From assembly GCF_005222955.1 (NCBI RefSeq), contig NZ_LWUA01000245.1, forward strand, positions 421-33,813: a DNA stretch of 33,393 nt, given 5' to 3'. The translations under genes were made by a program, and so were the position numbers. The notes below the pieces were generated by a model, which worked only from the letters and a program-made list of their open reading frames with translations, ran no database searches and was not told where the DNA came from. Below are positions 16,122 through 24,316 of the stretch, one piece after another. The DNA is from Blastococcus sp. CCUG 61487. GTDB taxonomy: Bacteria; Actinomycetota; Actinomycetes; Mycobacteriales; Geodermatophilaceae. The first letter of the stretch is position 1; each line of letters starts with the position of its first letter.

Positions 16122-17783
16122 CTAGTCGCGCGGCTCCTGCGGCCGGCCACCCTCGGAGGGGCGACCGGACGTCGTGAGCTCGCGGTCCTCGCCGGCGGCC
16201 AGCTCGCGCTCCTCGGCGCGCTGCTCCAGCTCGACCTGCATCGGCTCCTCGATCGGGGAGAAGAACCCGCGGATCGCCCGGCGGGCGGCCCCGATCTGGT
16301 TCATCTTCTTGGGCACCGGAGCGCCGCCGTAGGCGAGGACGCCGTGGCCGTGCTCGTCGACCGGGCCGAGGGGCTGGTGCACCTCGATGTACTCACCGTG
16401 CGGCAGGCGCCGGATGACGCCGGTCTCGATGCCGTGCTCGAGGACCTCGCGGTCGTGCTTCTGCAGACCGAGGCAGATCCGGTAGGTGATCACATAGACG
16501 ATCGGTGGCAGGACCACCACGCCGATGCGACCGAACCAGATCATCGCGTTCAGGCTGATGTTGAACTTGTCCGCGAAGACGTCGTTGCCGCCGGTCAGCG
16601 TGAGGATGCCGTAGAAGGTCAGCGCCATCATGCCGAGCGAGGTCCGGACGGGGACGTCCCGCGGACGCTGCAGCAGGTGGTGCGAGGCGGTGTCGCCGGT
16701 CAGCTTGCGCTCGATCGAGGGGTAGAGCGCCAGCACGGTGAACATCAGGCCGGCGATCACGACCGTCGGCCAGAACAGCGCCGGGATGTTGTAGTCGCCG
16801 GGCAGGTTGATGTCCCACGCCGGGAAGATCCGCGACGAGCCGTCCAGGAAGAAGATGTACCAGTCCGGCTGCGAGCCGGCCGACACCTGCGCGGGGTTGT
16901 ACGGACCCCACAGCCAGAACGGGTTGATCTGCACCATGCCGCCGAGCGCGGCGATCATGCCGAACACGATGAACAGCAGACCGGTGGCCTTCGCCGCGAA
17001 GGTCGGGAACAGCCGGTTGCCGACGACGTTGTGCTCGGTCCGGCCGGGGCCGGGGAACTGGGTGTGCTTCTGCTTGACCAGGATCAGCAGGTGCAGCGCG
17101 ATCAGCGCCAGCAGGATCGCCGGGATGATCAGCACGTGCGCGATGTAGAAGCGCCCGATGATCAGCTCCCCGACGAAGTCGCCGCCGAAGACCGCCCAGT
17201 GCGCCCATGTCCCGATCACCGGTATCGACAGCAGGATCGCGCTGATGATCCGCAGGCCGGTACCCGACAGCAGGTCGTCGGGGAGGGTGTAGCCGGTGAC
17301 ACCCATCAGCAGGGCGAGCACCAGCATGACCACGCCGATGATCCAGTTCGTCTCCCGCGGCCGACGGAAGGCGCCGGTGAAGAAGACGCGGAGCAGGTGC
17401 ACCACGATCGACGCCACGAACAGCAGCGCGGACCAGTGGTGGACCTGGCGCATGAACAGGCCGCCGCGGACGTCGAAGGAGAGGTTGAGCGCGGAGTCGT
17501 ACGCCGCCGACATCTCCACGCCGCGCAAGGGCGCGTAGGAGCCGTCGTAGACCACGTGCCGCAGCGACGGGTCGAAGAAGAACGTCAGGTAGGTCCCGGA
17601 CAGGATCGCGATGATGAACGAGTAGAGCGCGATCTCGCCCAGCAGGAACGACCAGTGGTCCGGGAAGACCTTGTTGAGGGTCCGGCGGAGCGGGCCGGCG
17701 ACGACCAGCCGGTCGTCGAACTCGACAGCGGCCTTGCCGAGCTTTGTCGTGGGGGCTCCCGGCGCGGTGGCGGTGGCGGCCAT
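16122..17783 (-). CDS. qcrB: Cytochrome bc1 complex cytochrome b subunit
   Basis: Membrane core of the menaquinol:cytochrome c oxidoreductase, binding two b hemes and the quinol sites. The 553-aa product has the cytochrome b N-domain with heme-binding His in [12 protein letters not shown] and HLLRVFF, the second pair in IAHVLIIP and ALHLLILV, and a Qo motif PDWY (the actinobacterial form of PEWY). A long hydrophilic C-terminal extension ends in a charged segment ([20 protein letters not shown]), as in actinobacteria. The ATG at 17783 shares one base with the qcrA stop codon. It is the last gene of ctaE-qcrC-qcrA-qcrB. Confidence 0.96.
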   Translation of the reverse strand: MAATATAPGAPTTKLGKAAVEFDDRLVVAGPLRRTLNKVFPDHWSFLLGEIALYSFIIAILSGTYLTFFFDPSLRHVVYDGSYAPLRGVEMSAAYDSALNLSFDVRGGLFMRQVHHWSALLFVASIVVHLLRVFFTGAFRRPRETNWIIGVVMLVLALLMGVTGYTLPDDLLSGTGLRIISAILLSIPVIGTWAHWAVFGGDFVGELIIGRFYIAHVLIIPAILLALIALHLLILVKQKHTQFPGPGRTEHNVVGNRLFPTFAAKATGLLFIVFGMIAALGGMVQINPFWLWGPYNPAQVSAGSQPDWYIFFLDGSSRIFPAWDINLPGDYNIPALFWPTVVIAGLMFTVLALYPSIERKLTGDTASHHLLQRPRDVPVRTSLGMMALTFYGILTLTGGNDVFADKFNISLNAMIWFGRIGVVVLPPIVYVITYRICLGLQKHDREVLEHGIETGVIRRLPHGEYIEVHQPLGPVDEHGHGVLAYGGAPVPKKMNQIGAARRAIRGFFSPIEEPMQVELEQRAEERELAAGEDRELTTSGRPSEGGRPQEPRD

Positions 17784-18898
17784 CAGATGCGCTCCCGGTT
17801 CCAGTAGGTCGGGCCCACGGCCTCGACGTAGTCGCTGCGGGCCACGAAGTAGCCCTCATCATCCACCGTGATCGGCAGCTGCGGCAGCGCGCGCGTGGCC
17901 GGTCCGAAGACGGGCTTGGCTCCCTGCGTCACGTCGAACTGCGACTGGTGGCACGGGCAGAGGATGCGGCTGGTCTCCTGCTCGTACAGCGAGACCGGGC
18001 AGCCGGCGTGGGTGCAGATCTTCGAGTAGGCGACGTAGTCGCCGTAGCCGAAGTCCTCCTGGCCCCGACGGGGGATGTCCTGGGCGAGCTGCTCGGGACG
18101 CAGGCGGATGAGCATGGTCGAGGCGTCGGCCTGCCGGTTGCCGCCGGGCACGGCGGGGAAGACCGTCTCCAGCGAACCGGGCTCCTGGTCGCTGGGGCGG
18201 ACCGGGCTGCCGTCGTAGCGCACCAGGCGCACGCCCCGGGCCCATGCGGTCGTCCCGAGCGGGTTGCCCTTGTTCGGGTTCTTGATCATGCCGCCGAGCG
18301 GGGCGATGAGCATCAGGCCCACGCCACCGCCCATGAAGGCCAGCGAGCGGGTGAGCAGCTTGCGCCGGGCCAGGCCGCTCTTCTTGTAGCCGGTCGTGAG
18401 CGTCGCACCGGTGGTGACCCGGTCGAAGTGCGAGCCGTCGTGCTTGTCCTGGACGGCGGTCTCGTGGGGCAGGAGCTTCTTGGTGAAGAGCACCAGCCCG
18501 ACCCCGATGAGCGCCAGGGACAGGCCCATGGTCAGCCCCAGGAGCGGGTTGAACAGCGTGCTCCAGGTGTCGCCGTCGTTCTCGGCCCAGTGCCAGTCCG
18601 GCAGGAACCAGCCCGAGCCGGCGTAGACGACGAGGAACGCGAAGGCGAAGACACCGGACAGCGTCCACACCAGGCCGACCTGGCGGAGGGCCCGCTTCTC
18701 CAGCCGGGAGCCCGGCTCGGGGCCCGGGTCGACGTGGAGGATCTCCACGCCGTCGTACCGGGCGCCGAGCAGGTCGAGGTCCTCGCGGGACATCGTCGCC
18801 AGCTGCTCGGGGGTGTAGTCGTCGTCCGGACCGCCGTGCAGCGGGCCGGGCGTGTCCGCGCCGCCGGTCGAACCGGGGCGGGTCTCGTGCGTGCTCAC
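17783..18898 (-). CDS. qcrA: Cytochrome bc1 complex Rieske iron-sulfur subunit
   Basis: Rieske [2Fe-2S] protein that moves electrons from quinol to the diheme cytochrome c. The 371-aa product has the actinobacterial three-helix N-terminal anchor (helices near residues 75-95, 112-134 and 180-200) and the C-terminal Rieske fold with cluster motifs CTHAGC and CPCHQSQF. A twin-arginine-like [10 protein letters not shown] precedes the third helix, where such proteins carry their Tat-type signal. The GTG at 18898 overlaps the qcrC stop by four bases (GTGA); its stop overlaps qcrB by one base. Confidence 0.95.
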   Translation of the reverse strand: MSTHETRPGSTGGADTPGPLHGGPDDDYTPEQLATMSREDLDLLGARYDGVEILHVDPGPEPGSRLEKRALRQVGLVWTLSGVFAFAFLVVYAGSGWFLPDWHWAENDGDTWSTLFNPLLGLTMGLSLALIGVGLVLFTKKLLPHETAVQDKHDGSHFDRVTTGATLTTGYKKSGLARRKLLTRSLAFMGGGVGLMLIAPLGGMIKNPNKGNPLGTTAWARGVRLVRYDGSPVRPSDQEPGSLETVFPAVPGGNRQADASTMLIRLRPEQLAQDIPRRGQEDFGYGDYVAYSKICTHAGCPVSLYEQETSRILCPCHQSQFDVTQGAKPVFGPATRALPQLPITVDDEGYFVARSDYVEAVGPTYWNRERI

Positions 18899-19740
18899 GC
18901 CTTGCTCCCCATCCAGAAGACGCCGAACATGAGGATCCCGATGCCGACCAGCCAGATGACCAGGCCCTCGGCGACCGGCCCGACGCGGCCGATGCCGGCG
19001 CCACCCGGGTCGGACTGGTTGCTGATCGTCTGCACGTAGGCGATGATCGAGCGCTTCTCGTCCGGGGTGAGCTGGTTGTCACCGAACACCGGCATGTTCC
19101 CCGGACCGGTCAGCATCGCCGTGTAGAGCTCGAGGTCGTTGGAGTCCTTGAGGCTCGGCGCCCGCTTGCCGGACGACAGCGCGCCGCCCTCGCCGACGAA
19201 GTTGTGGCACGAGGCGCAGTTGAGCCGGAACAGCTCACCGCCCTTGGCGACGTCGCCGCCCTTGAGGTCGTCGGACGGGAGCTCGGGGCCGCCGCCGTAC
19301 GCCTGGACGTAGGCCATCAGCTGCTCGATCTCTTCGTCGTTGAAGACGGCCGGCTTGTCGGGGGCCTGCGCCTCGTTGCGCACCAGCGGCATGCGCCCGG
19401 TGTGCACCTGGAAGTAGACGGAGGCCGACCCCACGCCGATCAGCGAGGGACCGCGGTTGGCCTCGCCCTCGAGGTTCTCGCCGTGGCAGGTGATGCAGCT
19501 GCGCTCGTACAGCTCGCGGCCTGCCTCCACCGCCGCGCTGTCCGAGGCGTCGTCCGCGGGAGCGGCCTGGGCCGGGCTCACCACGGAGTACAGCGCGCCG
19601 GTGAGGATCAGCCCGGCCATGAGAGCGGCGACGTTGCCGAGGCGGCGGCGCTGCTTCGAACGTCGCCGCGCACGCGCCCTCGCCACCGGGGTGGCGCTGA
19701 CGACGGACGGGGCGTCTGACTGCGGGTTCGAGTGGGACAC
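18895..19740 (-). CDS. qcrC: Cytochrome bc1 complex diheme cytochrome c subunit
   Basis: Diheme cytochrome c that links the bc1 complex directly to the aa3 oxidase, replacing a soluble cytochrome c. The 281-aa product has a basic N-terminus (ARARARRRSKQRRR), a membrane/signal helix ending PAQAA, two cytochrome c domains with CITCH and CASCH heme motifs, and a C-terminal membrane helix (LVIWLVGIGILMFGVFW). The GTG at 19740 lies seven bases after the ctaE stop with AGGAAG between. It overlaps qcrA by four bases. Confidence 0.95.
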   Translation of the reverse strand: MSHSNPQSDAPSVVSATPVARARARRRSKQRRRLGNVAALMAGLILTGALYSVVSPAQAAPADDASDSAAVEAGRELYERSCITCHGENLEGEANRGPSLIGVGSASVYFQVHTGRMPLVRNEAQAPDKPAVFNDEEIEQLMAYVQAYGGGPELPSDDLKGGDVAKGGELFRLNCASCHNFVGEGGALSSGKRAPSLKDSNDLELYTAMLTGPGNMPVFGDNQLTPDEKRSIIAYVQTISNQSDPGGAGIGRVGPVAEGLVIWLVGIGILMFGVFWMGSKA

Positions 19741-19747
19741 CGGCTTC

Positions 19748-20359
19748 CTAACGGATGAAGTAGATCGTGGCGAACAACCCGATCCAGACGACGTCGACGA
19801 AGTGCCAGTAGTACGAGACCACGATGGCCGCGGTCGCCTGGGCCGGGGTGAAGCGCCCCATGGTCGACCTGATGAGGATGAAGACGAAGGCGATCAAGCC
19901 ACCGATCACGTGCAGCCCGTGGAAGCCGGTGGTGATGTAGAAGACCGAGCCGTAGGTCGAGGACGCGATGGTCGTGCCGTGGTGGACGAGCTCGTAGTAC
20001 TCGTAGCCCTGCCCGAGTACGAAGATCAGGCCGAGGGCGAAGGTGATGGTGAACCACCTGCGCAGCCCGAACACGTTGCCCTGTTCGGCGGCGAACACCC
20101 CGAACTGGCAGGTCACCGACGAGCTGACGAGGATCAGCGTGATCGCCAGCGCGTAGGGCACGTTCAGCTCGGTGGGCTCCGGCGGCCAGGCGCCCTCCGC
20201 CCGGGCTCGCGCCGTGAAGTACATGGCGAAGAGGCCGGCGAAGAACATCAGCTCGCTGGAGAGCCAGACGATCGTGCCGACGCTGACGATGTTCGGTCGG
20301 GTCAGGGAGTGCACCCTCGAGGGATCGAAGGCGCTGCTCGCCACGGGGGCCGTTGTCAC
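19748..20359 (-). CDS. ctaE: Cytochrome c oxidase (aa3) subunit III
   Basis: A 203-aa membrane subunit of the aa3 oxidase with five or more helices; it stabilises subunit I. Motifs include [30 protein letters not shown] and the C-terminal [19 protein letters not shown]. An open frame extends 56 codons further upstream, but the GTG at 20359 gives the usual family length and lies six bases after CATGAT, a -10-like box. It is first in the ctaE-qcrCAB operon, the same order as M. tuberculosis Rv2193-Rv2196. Confidence 0.94.
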   Translation of the reverse strand: MTTAPVASSAFDPSRVHSLTRPNIVSVGTIVWLSSELMFFAGLFAMYFTARARAEGAWPPEPTELNVPYALAITLILVSSSVTCQFGVFAAEQGNVFGLRRWFTITFALGLIFVLGQGYEYYELVHHGTTIASSTYGSVFYITTGFHGLHVIGGLIAFVFILIRSTMGRFTPAQATAAIVVSYYWHFVDVVWIGLFATIYFIR

Positions 20360-20365
20360 GCCGCC

Positions 20366-20371
20366 ATCATG
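20366..20371 (-). promoter_or_regulatory. -10-like box CATGAT for ctaE
   Basis: On the minus strand CATGAT ends six bases before the ctaE GTG. It departs from TANNNT at the first position, so it is less certain than the other leaderless boxes here. Confidence 0.4.
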
Positions 20372-20479
20372 GCATCGGCATCCCGCGGTCACGACTGCGG
20401 GGCCGCCTGGCGTGGCGAGCGATGTGATCATCCCGATACCGGGCCGCCCGCCCTCCCCGATCGGTAGCGCCCCGGGCAC

Positions 20480-20485
20480 TAGGCT
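20480..20485 (+). promoter_or_regulatory. Leaderless -10 box TAGGCT
   Basis: TAGGCT ends seven bases before the GTG at 20493, which opens the receiver-like/trpD operon. There is no ribosome-binding site. Confidence 0.6.
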
Positions 20486-20492
20486 CGCCCGC

Positions 20493-20918
20493 GTGACCAC
20501 TGCCGGAACCCCCGACGCCCCGGCCACCGTGCTCGTCTACAGCGCGCGCGCCGAGATCCGTGACGCCGTCCGCACCGCGGTCGGCCGCCGGCCCGCCCCG
20601 GACGTGGGACCGCTCACCTGGGTCGAGTGCGCCACCGGTGGCGAGGTGATCGCGGCCGTGGACGGCGGCGGGATCGACCTGTGCATCCTCGACGGCGAGT
20701 CGCAGCCGATGGGCGGGCTCGCCGTCGCCCGTCAGCTGGAGCAGGAGGTGCCCGACCGCCCGGCCGTGTGCGTGCTCATCGCCCGGCAGCCGGACCGCTG
20801 GCTGGCGCACTGGTCGAGGGCGGAGGCCACCCTGCCGCTCCCGGTGGACCCGCTGGTGGCACCCGACGTCGTGGCGGGGCTGCTGCGCGAGTCCGCGCGG
20901 CGGCCCGTCACCCGGTGA
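20493..20918 (+). CDS. Degenerate response-regulator receiver protein
   Basis: A 141-aa protein with a receiver-like α/β pattern. β1 [14 protein letters not shown] lacks the usual acidic pair. Asp67 in [20 protein letters not shown] sits at the phosphoacceptor position. The β5 segment [18 protein letters not shown] lacks the conserved Lys of the Lys-Pro motif. There is no output domain. With the acidic pocket and Lys missing it probably does not undergo normal phosphotransfer; a pseudo-receiver binding role is possible. The GTG at 20493 follows a leaderless -10 box. Its stop overlaps the trpD start in GTGA, so the two are translationally coupled, though a link to tryptophan synthesis is unproven. 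Confidence 0.75.
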   Translation: MTTAGTPDAPATVLVYSARAEIRDAVRTAVGRRPAPDVGPLTWVECATGGEVIAAVDGGGIDLCILDGESQPMGGLAVARQLEQEVPDRPAVCVLIARQPDRWLAHWSRAEATLPLPVDPLVAPDVVAGLLRESARRPVTR

Positions 20919-21982
20919 CCGACGCGGTGGGTGCCGCGCCGTCCGCTCGGCCCACGTGGCCGGCGTTGCTCAACCGCCTCCTGGCCGGGAACGACCTCGC
21001 GGTCGAGGAGGCCGTCTGGGTGATGCGCGAGGTGATGACGGGCCAGGCGACCCCGGCGCAGGTCGCGGCCTTCGCGGTCGCGCTGCGGGCGAAGGGGGCG
21101 GCGGCCCAGGAGGTCTCCGGGCTGGCCGCGGAGATGCTCGCGCAGGCCACGCCCGTGTCGTTGTCCCTCGAGTGCGTGGACATCGTCGGCACCGGTGGCG
21201 ACGGCGCGCACACCGTCAACATCTCGTCCATGGCGGCGCTGGTGACCGCGGCAGCCGGCGTCCCGGTGGCCAAGCACGGTGGCCGGGCCGCGTCGTCGTC
21301 GTCCGGGTCGGCCGACGTGCTCGAGGCGCTGGGCGTGGTCATCGACCTGCCGGCGGCGAGCGTCGCGCGGTGCGTCGAGGAGGCCGGCATCGGGTTCTTC
21401 TTCGCGCCGGTCTTCCACCCGGGGATGAGGCACGCGGCCGTCCCGCGCCGCGAACTGGGCATCGCGACGGTGTTCAACTTCCTCGGACCGCTGACCAACC
21501 CCGCCCGGCCGGTCGCCGCGGCCATCGGCTGCGCCGACGTCCGGATGGCGCCGGTGCTCGCGCAGGTCGTCGCCGACCGGGGCGCCCGGGGCCTGGTCTT
21601 CCGCGGCGACGACGGGCTCGACGAGCTGACCACGGCGACGACGTCCTCGGCGTGGGTGGTCCGGGACGGCGAGGTCGTACCCGACCGCGTCGATCCCCTG
21701 GCCCTCGGGCTCCCCGTCTCCGATCCTGACGCGCTCCGCGGCGGCACCCCGGACGTCAACGCCGACGTCTTCCGGCGCGTCGTGGCGGGGGAGCGGGGCG
21801 CGGTGCGCGACGCGGTGCTCCTCAACGCGGCCGCCGCGCTCGCCGCGTTCGACGCGGGAGAGGGCACGCTGCAGGACGGGCTCGCCGCCGGCCTGGAGCG
21901 GGCGGCGGCGGCGATCGACGACGGGCGGGCGGCTGCGCTGCTCGACCGCTGGATCACGATCAGCCAGGCCCTCCGGTCCTAG
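20915..21982 (+). CDS. trpD: Anthranilate phosphoribosyltransferase
   Basis: Second step of tryptophan synthesis: joins anthranilate and PRPP. The 355-aa product has the N-terminal helical domain and the PRPP-binding glycine loop VGTGGDGAHTVNIS, then KHGGRAASSSSGSADVLEAL, which matches the family KHG and SSxxGSADVLE motifs, and FFFAPVFHPGMRHAAVPRRE for anthranilate and metal binding. The GTG at 20915 overlaps the receiver gene by four bases. Other trp genes are absent, so this is an isolated trpD, as in Rv2192c. Its TAG stop overlaps the stop of the convergent RAM-domain gene. Confidence 0.95.
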   Translation: MTDAVGAAPSARPTWPALLNRLLAGNDLAVEEAVWVMREVMTGQATPAQVAAFAVALRAKGAAAQEVSGLAAEMLAQATPVSLSLECVDIVGTGGDGAHTVNISSMAALVTAAAGVPVAKHGGRAASSSSGSADVLEALGVVIDLPAASVARCVEEAGIGFFFAPVFHPGMRHAAVPRRELGIATVFNFLGPLTNPARPVAAAIGCADVRMAPVLAQVVADRGARGLVFRGDDGLDELTTATTSSAWVVRDGEVVPDRVDPLALGLPVSDPDALRGGTPDVNADVFRRVVAGERGAVRDAVLLNAAAALAAFDAGEGTLQDGLAAGLERAAAAIDDGRAAALLDRWITISQALRS

Positions 21983-22266
21983 TCCGCCGACTCGAAGCCG
22001 ATGGCGAAGGCCGCCTCCAGGTCGTGCTTGGAGTAGGCGCGGAAGGCGATGTGGGTCTCGGTGTCCAGCACGCCCGGCACCTTGTTCAACCGGCCCGCGA
22101 CGACGTCGGCGACCTGGTCGAACTCGCGCACGCGGACGACGGCGATCAGGTCGACCTCGCCGGCGGTCGAGTAGACCTCGCTGACCCCGTCGAGGTCCGC
22201 GATGGCGGCGGCCACCTCGGGGATCGAGTCGGTCGCGGCGTCGATCATCACGATGGCGGTGATCAC
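21979..22266 (-). CDS. Stand-alone Lrp/AsnC ligand-binding (RAM) domain protein
   Basis: A 95-aa protein made only of the βαββαβ RAM domain that binds amino acids in Lrp/AsnC regulators; no helix-turn-helix is present. Visible segments: ITAIVMIDAATDSIPEVAAA, GVSEVYSTAGEVDLIAVVRV and VPGVLDTETHIAFRAYSK. It may sense a small molecule or oligomerise with full-length Lrp proteins. An open frame extends upstream, but the GTG at 22266 fits the domain start and follows a TAGCAT -10 box (22274-22279) by seven bases. It is convergent with trpD, sharing the stop bases CTAG. Confidence 0.87.
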   Translation of the reverse strand: MITAIVMIDAATDSIPEVAAAIADLDGVSEVYSTAGEVDLIAVVRVREFDQVADVVAGRLNKVPGVLDTETHIAFRAYSKHDLEAAFAIGFESAD

Positions 22267-22273
22267 GACGGCG

Positions 22274-22279
22274 ATGCTA
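22274..22279 (-). promoter_or_regulatory. Leaderless -10 box TAGCAT
   Basis: On the minus strand TAGCAT ends seven bases before the GTG at 22266. This gives the RAM-domain gene its own promoter inside the 84-bp gap after the exonuclease gene. Confidence 0.55.
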
Positions 22280-22350
22280 GAAGGACCTCGCTGGTCCCCA
22301 CCACTCGCTCCGCTCGTGTCGGGCCCCGGCAGCGAGGCCGTCATCGTGCG

Positions 22351-24135
22351 TCACCGACCTGCCGTGACCCTCTCCGGGCGGGTGCGGGTCCCCAGCGAGC
22401 GACCGTCGGCGAACGGGTCCCTGCCCGCGACGCTCTGCACGGCGCGGGCGAGGAAACCGCTGAAGGCGCCGGTGCCCGGGGCGGGGCAGGCCAGCGTGCC
22501 GTCGAGCTCGACCAGCCGGGTGCCGGGCTTCTCCATCCAGCGCAGCACGAGCTCGGTCTCGTCGACCGAGGCCGCGGACTCGCCCTCGGGTGCGATCGGG
22601 GTCTCGGCCGTGGCCAGCAGCAGGGCGAGCGTGCCGCGCACCGACGTGCCCCGCGGAGCGACCCCGGCGGCCACCAGCCGCCCGCGCCGGATCACCGACA
22701 GCTGCCAGCCGCCCTCGCCGTCCGGGCGGGCGAGGACGAGCTCCGGGACGGCGGCCAGCGACTCCAGCCGTTGCCGCCGCCGGACCGCGCGCAGCAGCAC
22801 GGCGGTCCGGTCGCGCAGCACGGCCGCATCTTCGTAGCGCTCCTCGGCCGCGAGCCGCTCGACGCGGCGGAGCAGCGGTGCGACCAGCTGCTCCGGATCG
22901 CGGGCGACGGCCGCGCGCAGGACCGCGGCCACGTCGGCGTACTCCGCGACCGACTGTGCGCCGGTGCAGGGCGCTCCGCAGCGCCCCATGTCCGCCAGCG
23001 CGCACGCGGACCCCGCGGGAGCCCGCGCGGGGATCCTGGCGGTGCACTGGCGTAGCGGCAGCGACTCGTGGACGGCGGCGACCGCCGCGTCGGCGGCCCG
23101 CCGGTCGGGGAACGGCCCGAGGAAGACGCCGGCGCCCGGCCGGACCCGGCGGACCACGGAGAGCCGGGGGAACGGCTCCTCGGTCAGCCGCACCCACAGC
23201 GCCCGCTCGGGGAAGCGGGACCGGCGGTTGTAGCGGGGTTTGTGCTCTGCGATGAGCCGCAGCTCGCGCACCGCGGCCTCCAGCGCGTGCGCGCAGGGGA
23301 TCGCGTCGACGCGCTGGGCCAGCGCCACCATCTCGGTGATCCGGCTGCGTTGCTCTCCCGAGGTGAAGTAGCTGCGCACCCGGGTGCGGAGGTCGCTGGA
23401 CGTGCCGACGTAGAGCGGCTCGTCGCGCGGCCCGCGGAAGAGATAGACCCCCGGGCCGTGCGGGACGGCATCGGCCAGGTGGCGCTTGCGCCGGCGCCCC
23501 GGATCGATCTGCCGGGTGAGCCCGGTGAGCTCCTCCAGCGAGGAGACCCCCAGCGGGCCCAGCCGCTCGAAGAGCCCGTGCAGGACGTCGACCGTCGCGC
23601 GGGCGTCGTCGAGCGCGCGGTGCGTGGGCGAGGTCGTGGCCGAGAAGAACGGCGCGAGCGTGCCCAGCTTGCAGTTGGGCACCTCGTCGCGGGTGAGCAG
23701 CCGCCGGGCCAGCACCGCCGTGTCGACCGAGGCCACGGTGGGCCAGGGGATCCCGGTCTCGGCGCAGGCGGCCTTGAGGAACCCGAGGTCGAAGGGCGCG
23801 TTGTGCGCCACCAGCACCGCGCCCCGCGCGAACTCGAGGAACGCCGGGAGCACCGTGCCGATGCGCGGGGCCGCGGCCACCATCGACGTCGTGATGCCCG
23901 TGAGCACGCTGATGTAGGGCGGGATCTCGCACCCCGGGTCGACGAGGGTCTGGAACTCGCCGAGCACCTCCCCGCCGCGGACCTTCACCGCACCGATCTC
24001 GGTGATCGCGCTGTCCTTGGGGGAGCCGCCCGTGGTCTCGAGGTCGACCACCACGAAGGTGACCTCCGCCAGGGGGGTGCCGAGCTCCTCGATCGTGCCC
24101 TGCACGTACTGCGCAGCGGCGGGGGAGGAGGTCAC
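22351..24135 (-). CDS. DEDDh exonuclease / GIY-YIG (UvrC-like) fusion nuclease
   Basis: A 594-aa protein joining two nuclease modules. Residues about 25-195 form a DnaQ-like 3'-5' exonuclease, with D31 and E33 in VVDLETTGG, Asp in AHNAPFDLGFL, and His/Asp in THRALDDARAT (DEDDh class). From about residue 230 a GIY-YIG domain follows (GVYLFRG, then PLYVGTSSDLRTRVRSYF), and later a cysteine-containing UvrC-like stretch (GRCGAPCTG) and a UVR-like helix (RRVERLAAEERYEDAAVLRD). This is the architecture of Rv2191, thought to act in DNA repair but poorly characterised. The GTG at 24135 follows a TACCGT -10 box (24143-24148) by seven bases, so it is probably leaderless. Position next to trpD is conserved. 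Confidence 0.93.
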   Translation of the reverse strand: MTSSPAAAQYVQGTIEELGTPLAEVTFVVVDLETTGGSPKDSAITEIGAVKVRGGEVLGEFQTLVDPGCEIPPYISVLTGITTSMVAAAPRIGTVLPAFLEFARGAVLVAHNAPFDLGFLKAACAETGIPWPTVASVDTAVLARRLLTRDEVPNCKLGTLAPFFSATTSPTHRALDDARATVDVLHGLFERLGPLGVSSLEELTGLTRQIDPGRRRKRHLADAVPHGPGVYLFRGPRDEPLYVGTSSDLRTRVRSYFTSGEQRSRITEMVALAQRVDAIPCAHALEAAVRELRLIAEHKPRYNRRSRFPERALWVRLTEEPFPRLSVVRRVRPGAGVFLGPFPDRRAADAAVAAVHESLPLRQCTARIPARAPAGSACALADMGRCGAPCTGAQSVAEYADVAAVLRAAVARDPEQLVAPLLRRVERLAAEERYEDAAVLRDRTAVLLRAVRRRQRLESLAAVPELVLARPDGEGGWQLSVIRRGRLVAAGVAPRGTSVRGTLALLLATAETPIAPEGESAASVDETELVLRWMEKPGTRLVELDGTLACPAPGTGAFSGFLARAVQSVAGRDPFADGRSLGTRTRPERVTAGR

Positions 24136-24142
24136 GGGGCGG

Positions 24143-24148
24143 ACGGTA
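24143..24148 (-). promoter_or_regulatory. Leaderless -10 box TACCGT for the fusion nuclease
   Basis: On the minus strand TACCGT ends seven bases before the GTG at 24135. The same hexamer precedes the aldo/keto reductase start. Confidence 0.5.
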
Positions 24149-24251
24149 GGTCGAGGGACCGACAGTCCCGGGGCGCCGCGCCGCTTCGGCGTCCCGCCCC
24201 GGGCCTCGCGCCGATCCCCCTGCCGGGCGAACCAGGCGTCTCACCTGGCGC

Positions 24252-24263
24252 ATCACCGGTGAT
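24252..24263. promoter_or_regulatory. 12-bp palindrome ATCACCGGTGAT, possible operator
   Basis: A perfect palindrome about 55 bases upstream of the NlpC/P60-VanY gene, in the region shared with the divergent fusion nuclease. A second CACC lies about 11 bases to its left (CTCACCTGG). It is suited to a dimeric regulator; no regulator can be named. Confidence 0.35.
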
Positions 24264-24316
24264 CGGGACAACATTCCTGCGGTGGGCGACGGTGCCCGGA
24301 TCCGCAGAGGTGGTTG

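Noticed and set aside
20360-20527. Longer N-terminus for ctaE
   Set aside because: The extra 56 residues have no family counterpart. The GTG at 20359 gives the normal length and follows a -10-like box.
24136-24316. A second c-di-AMP riboswitch before the NlpC/P60-VanY gene
   Set aside because: None of the conserved aptamer motifs occurs in this 181-bp gap.
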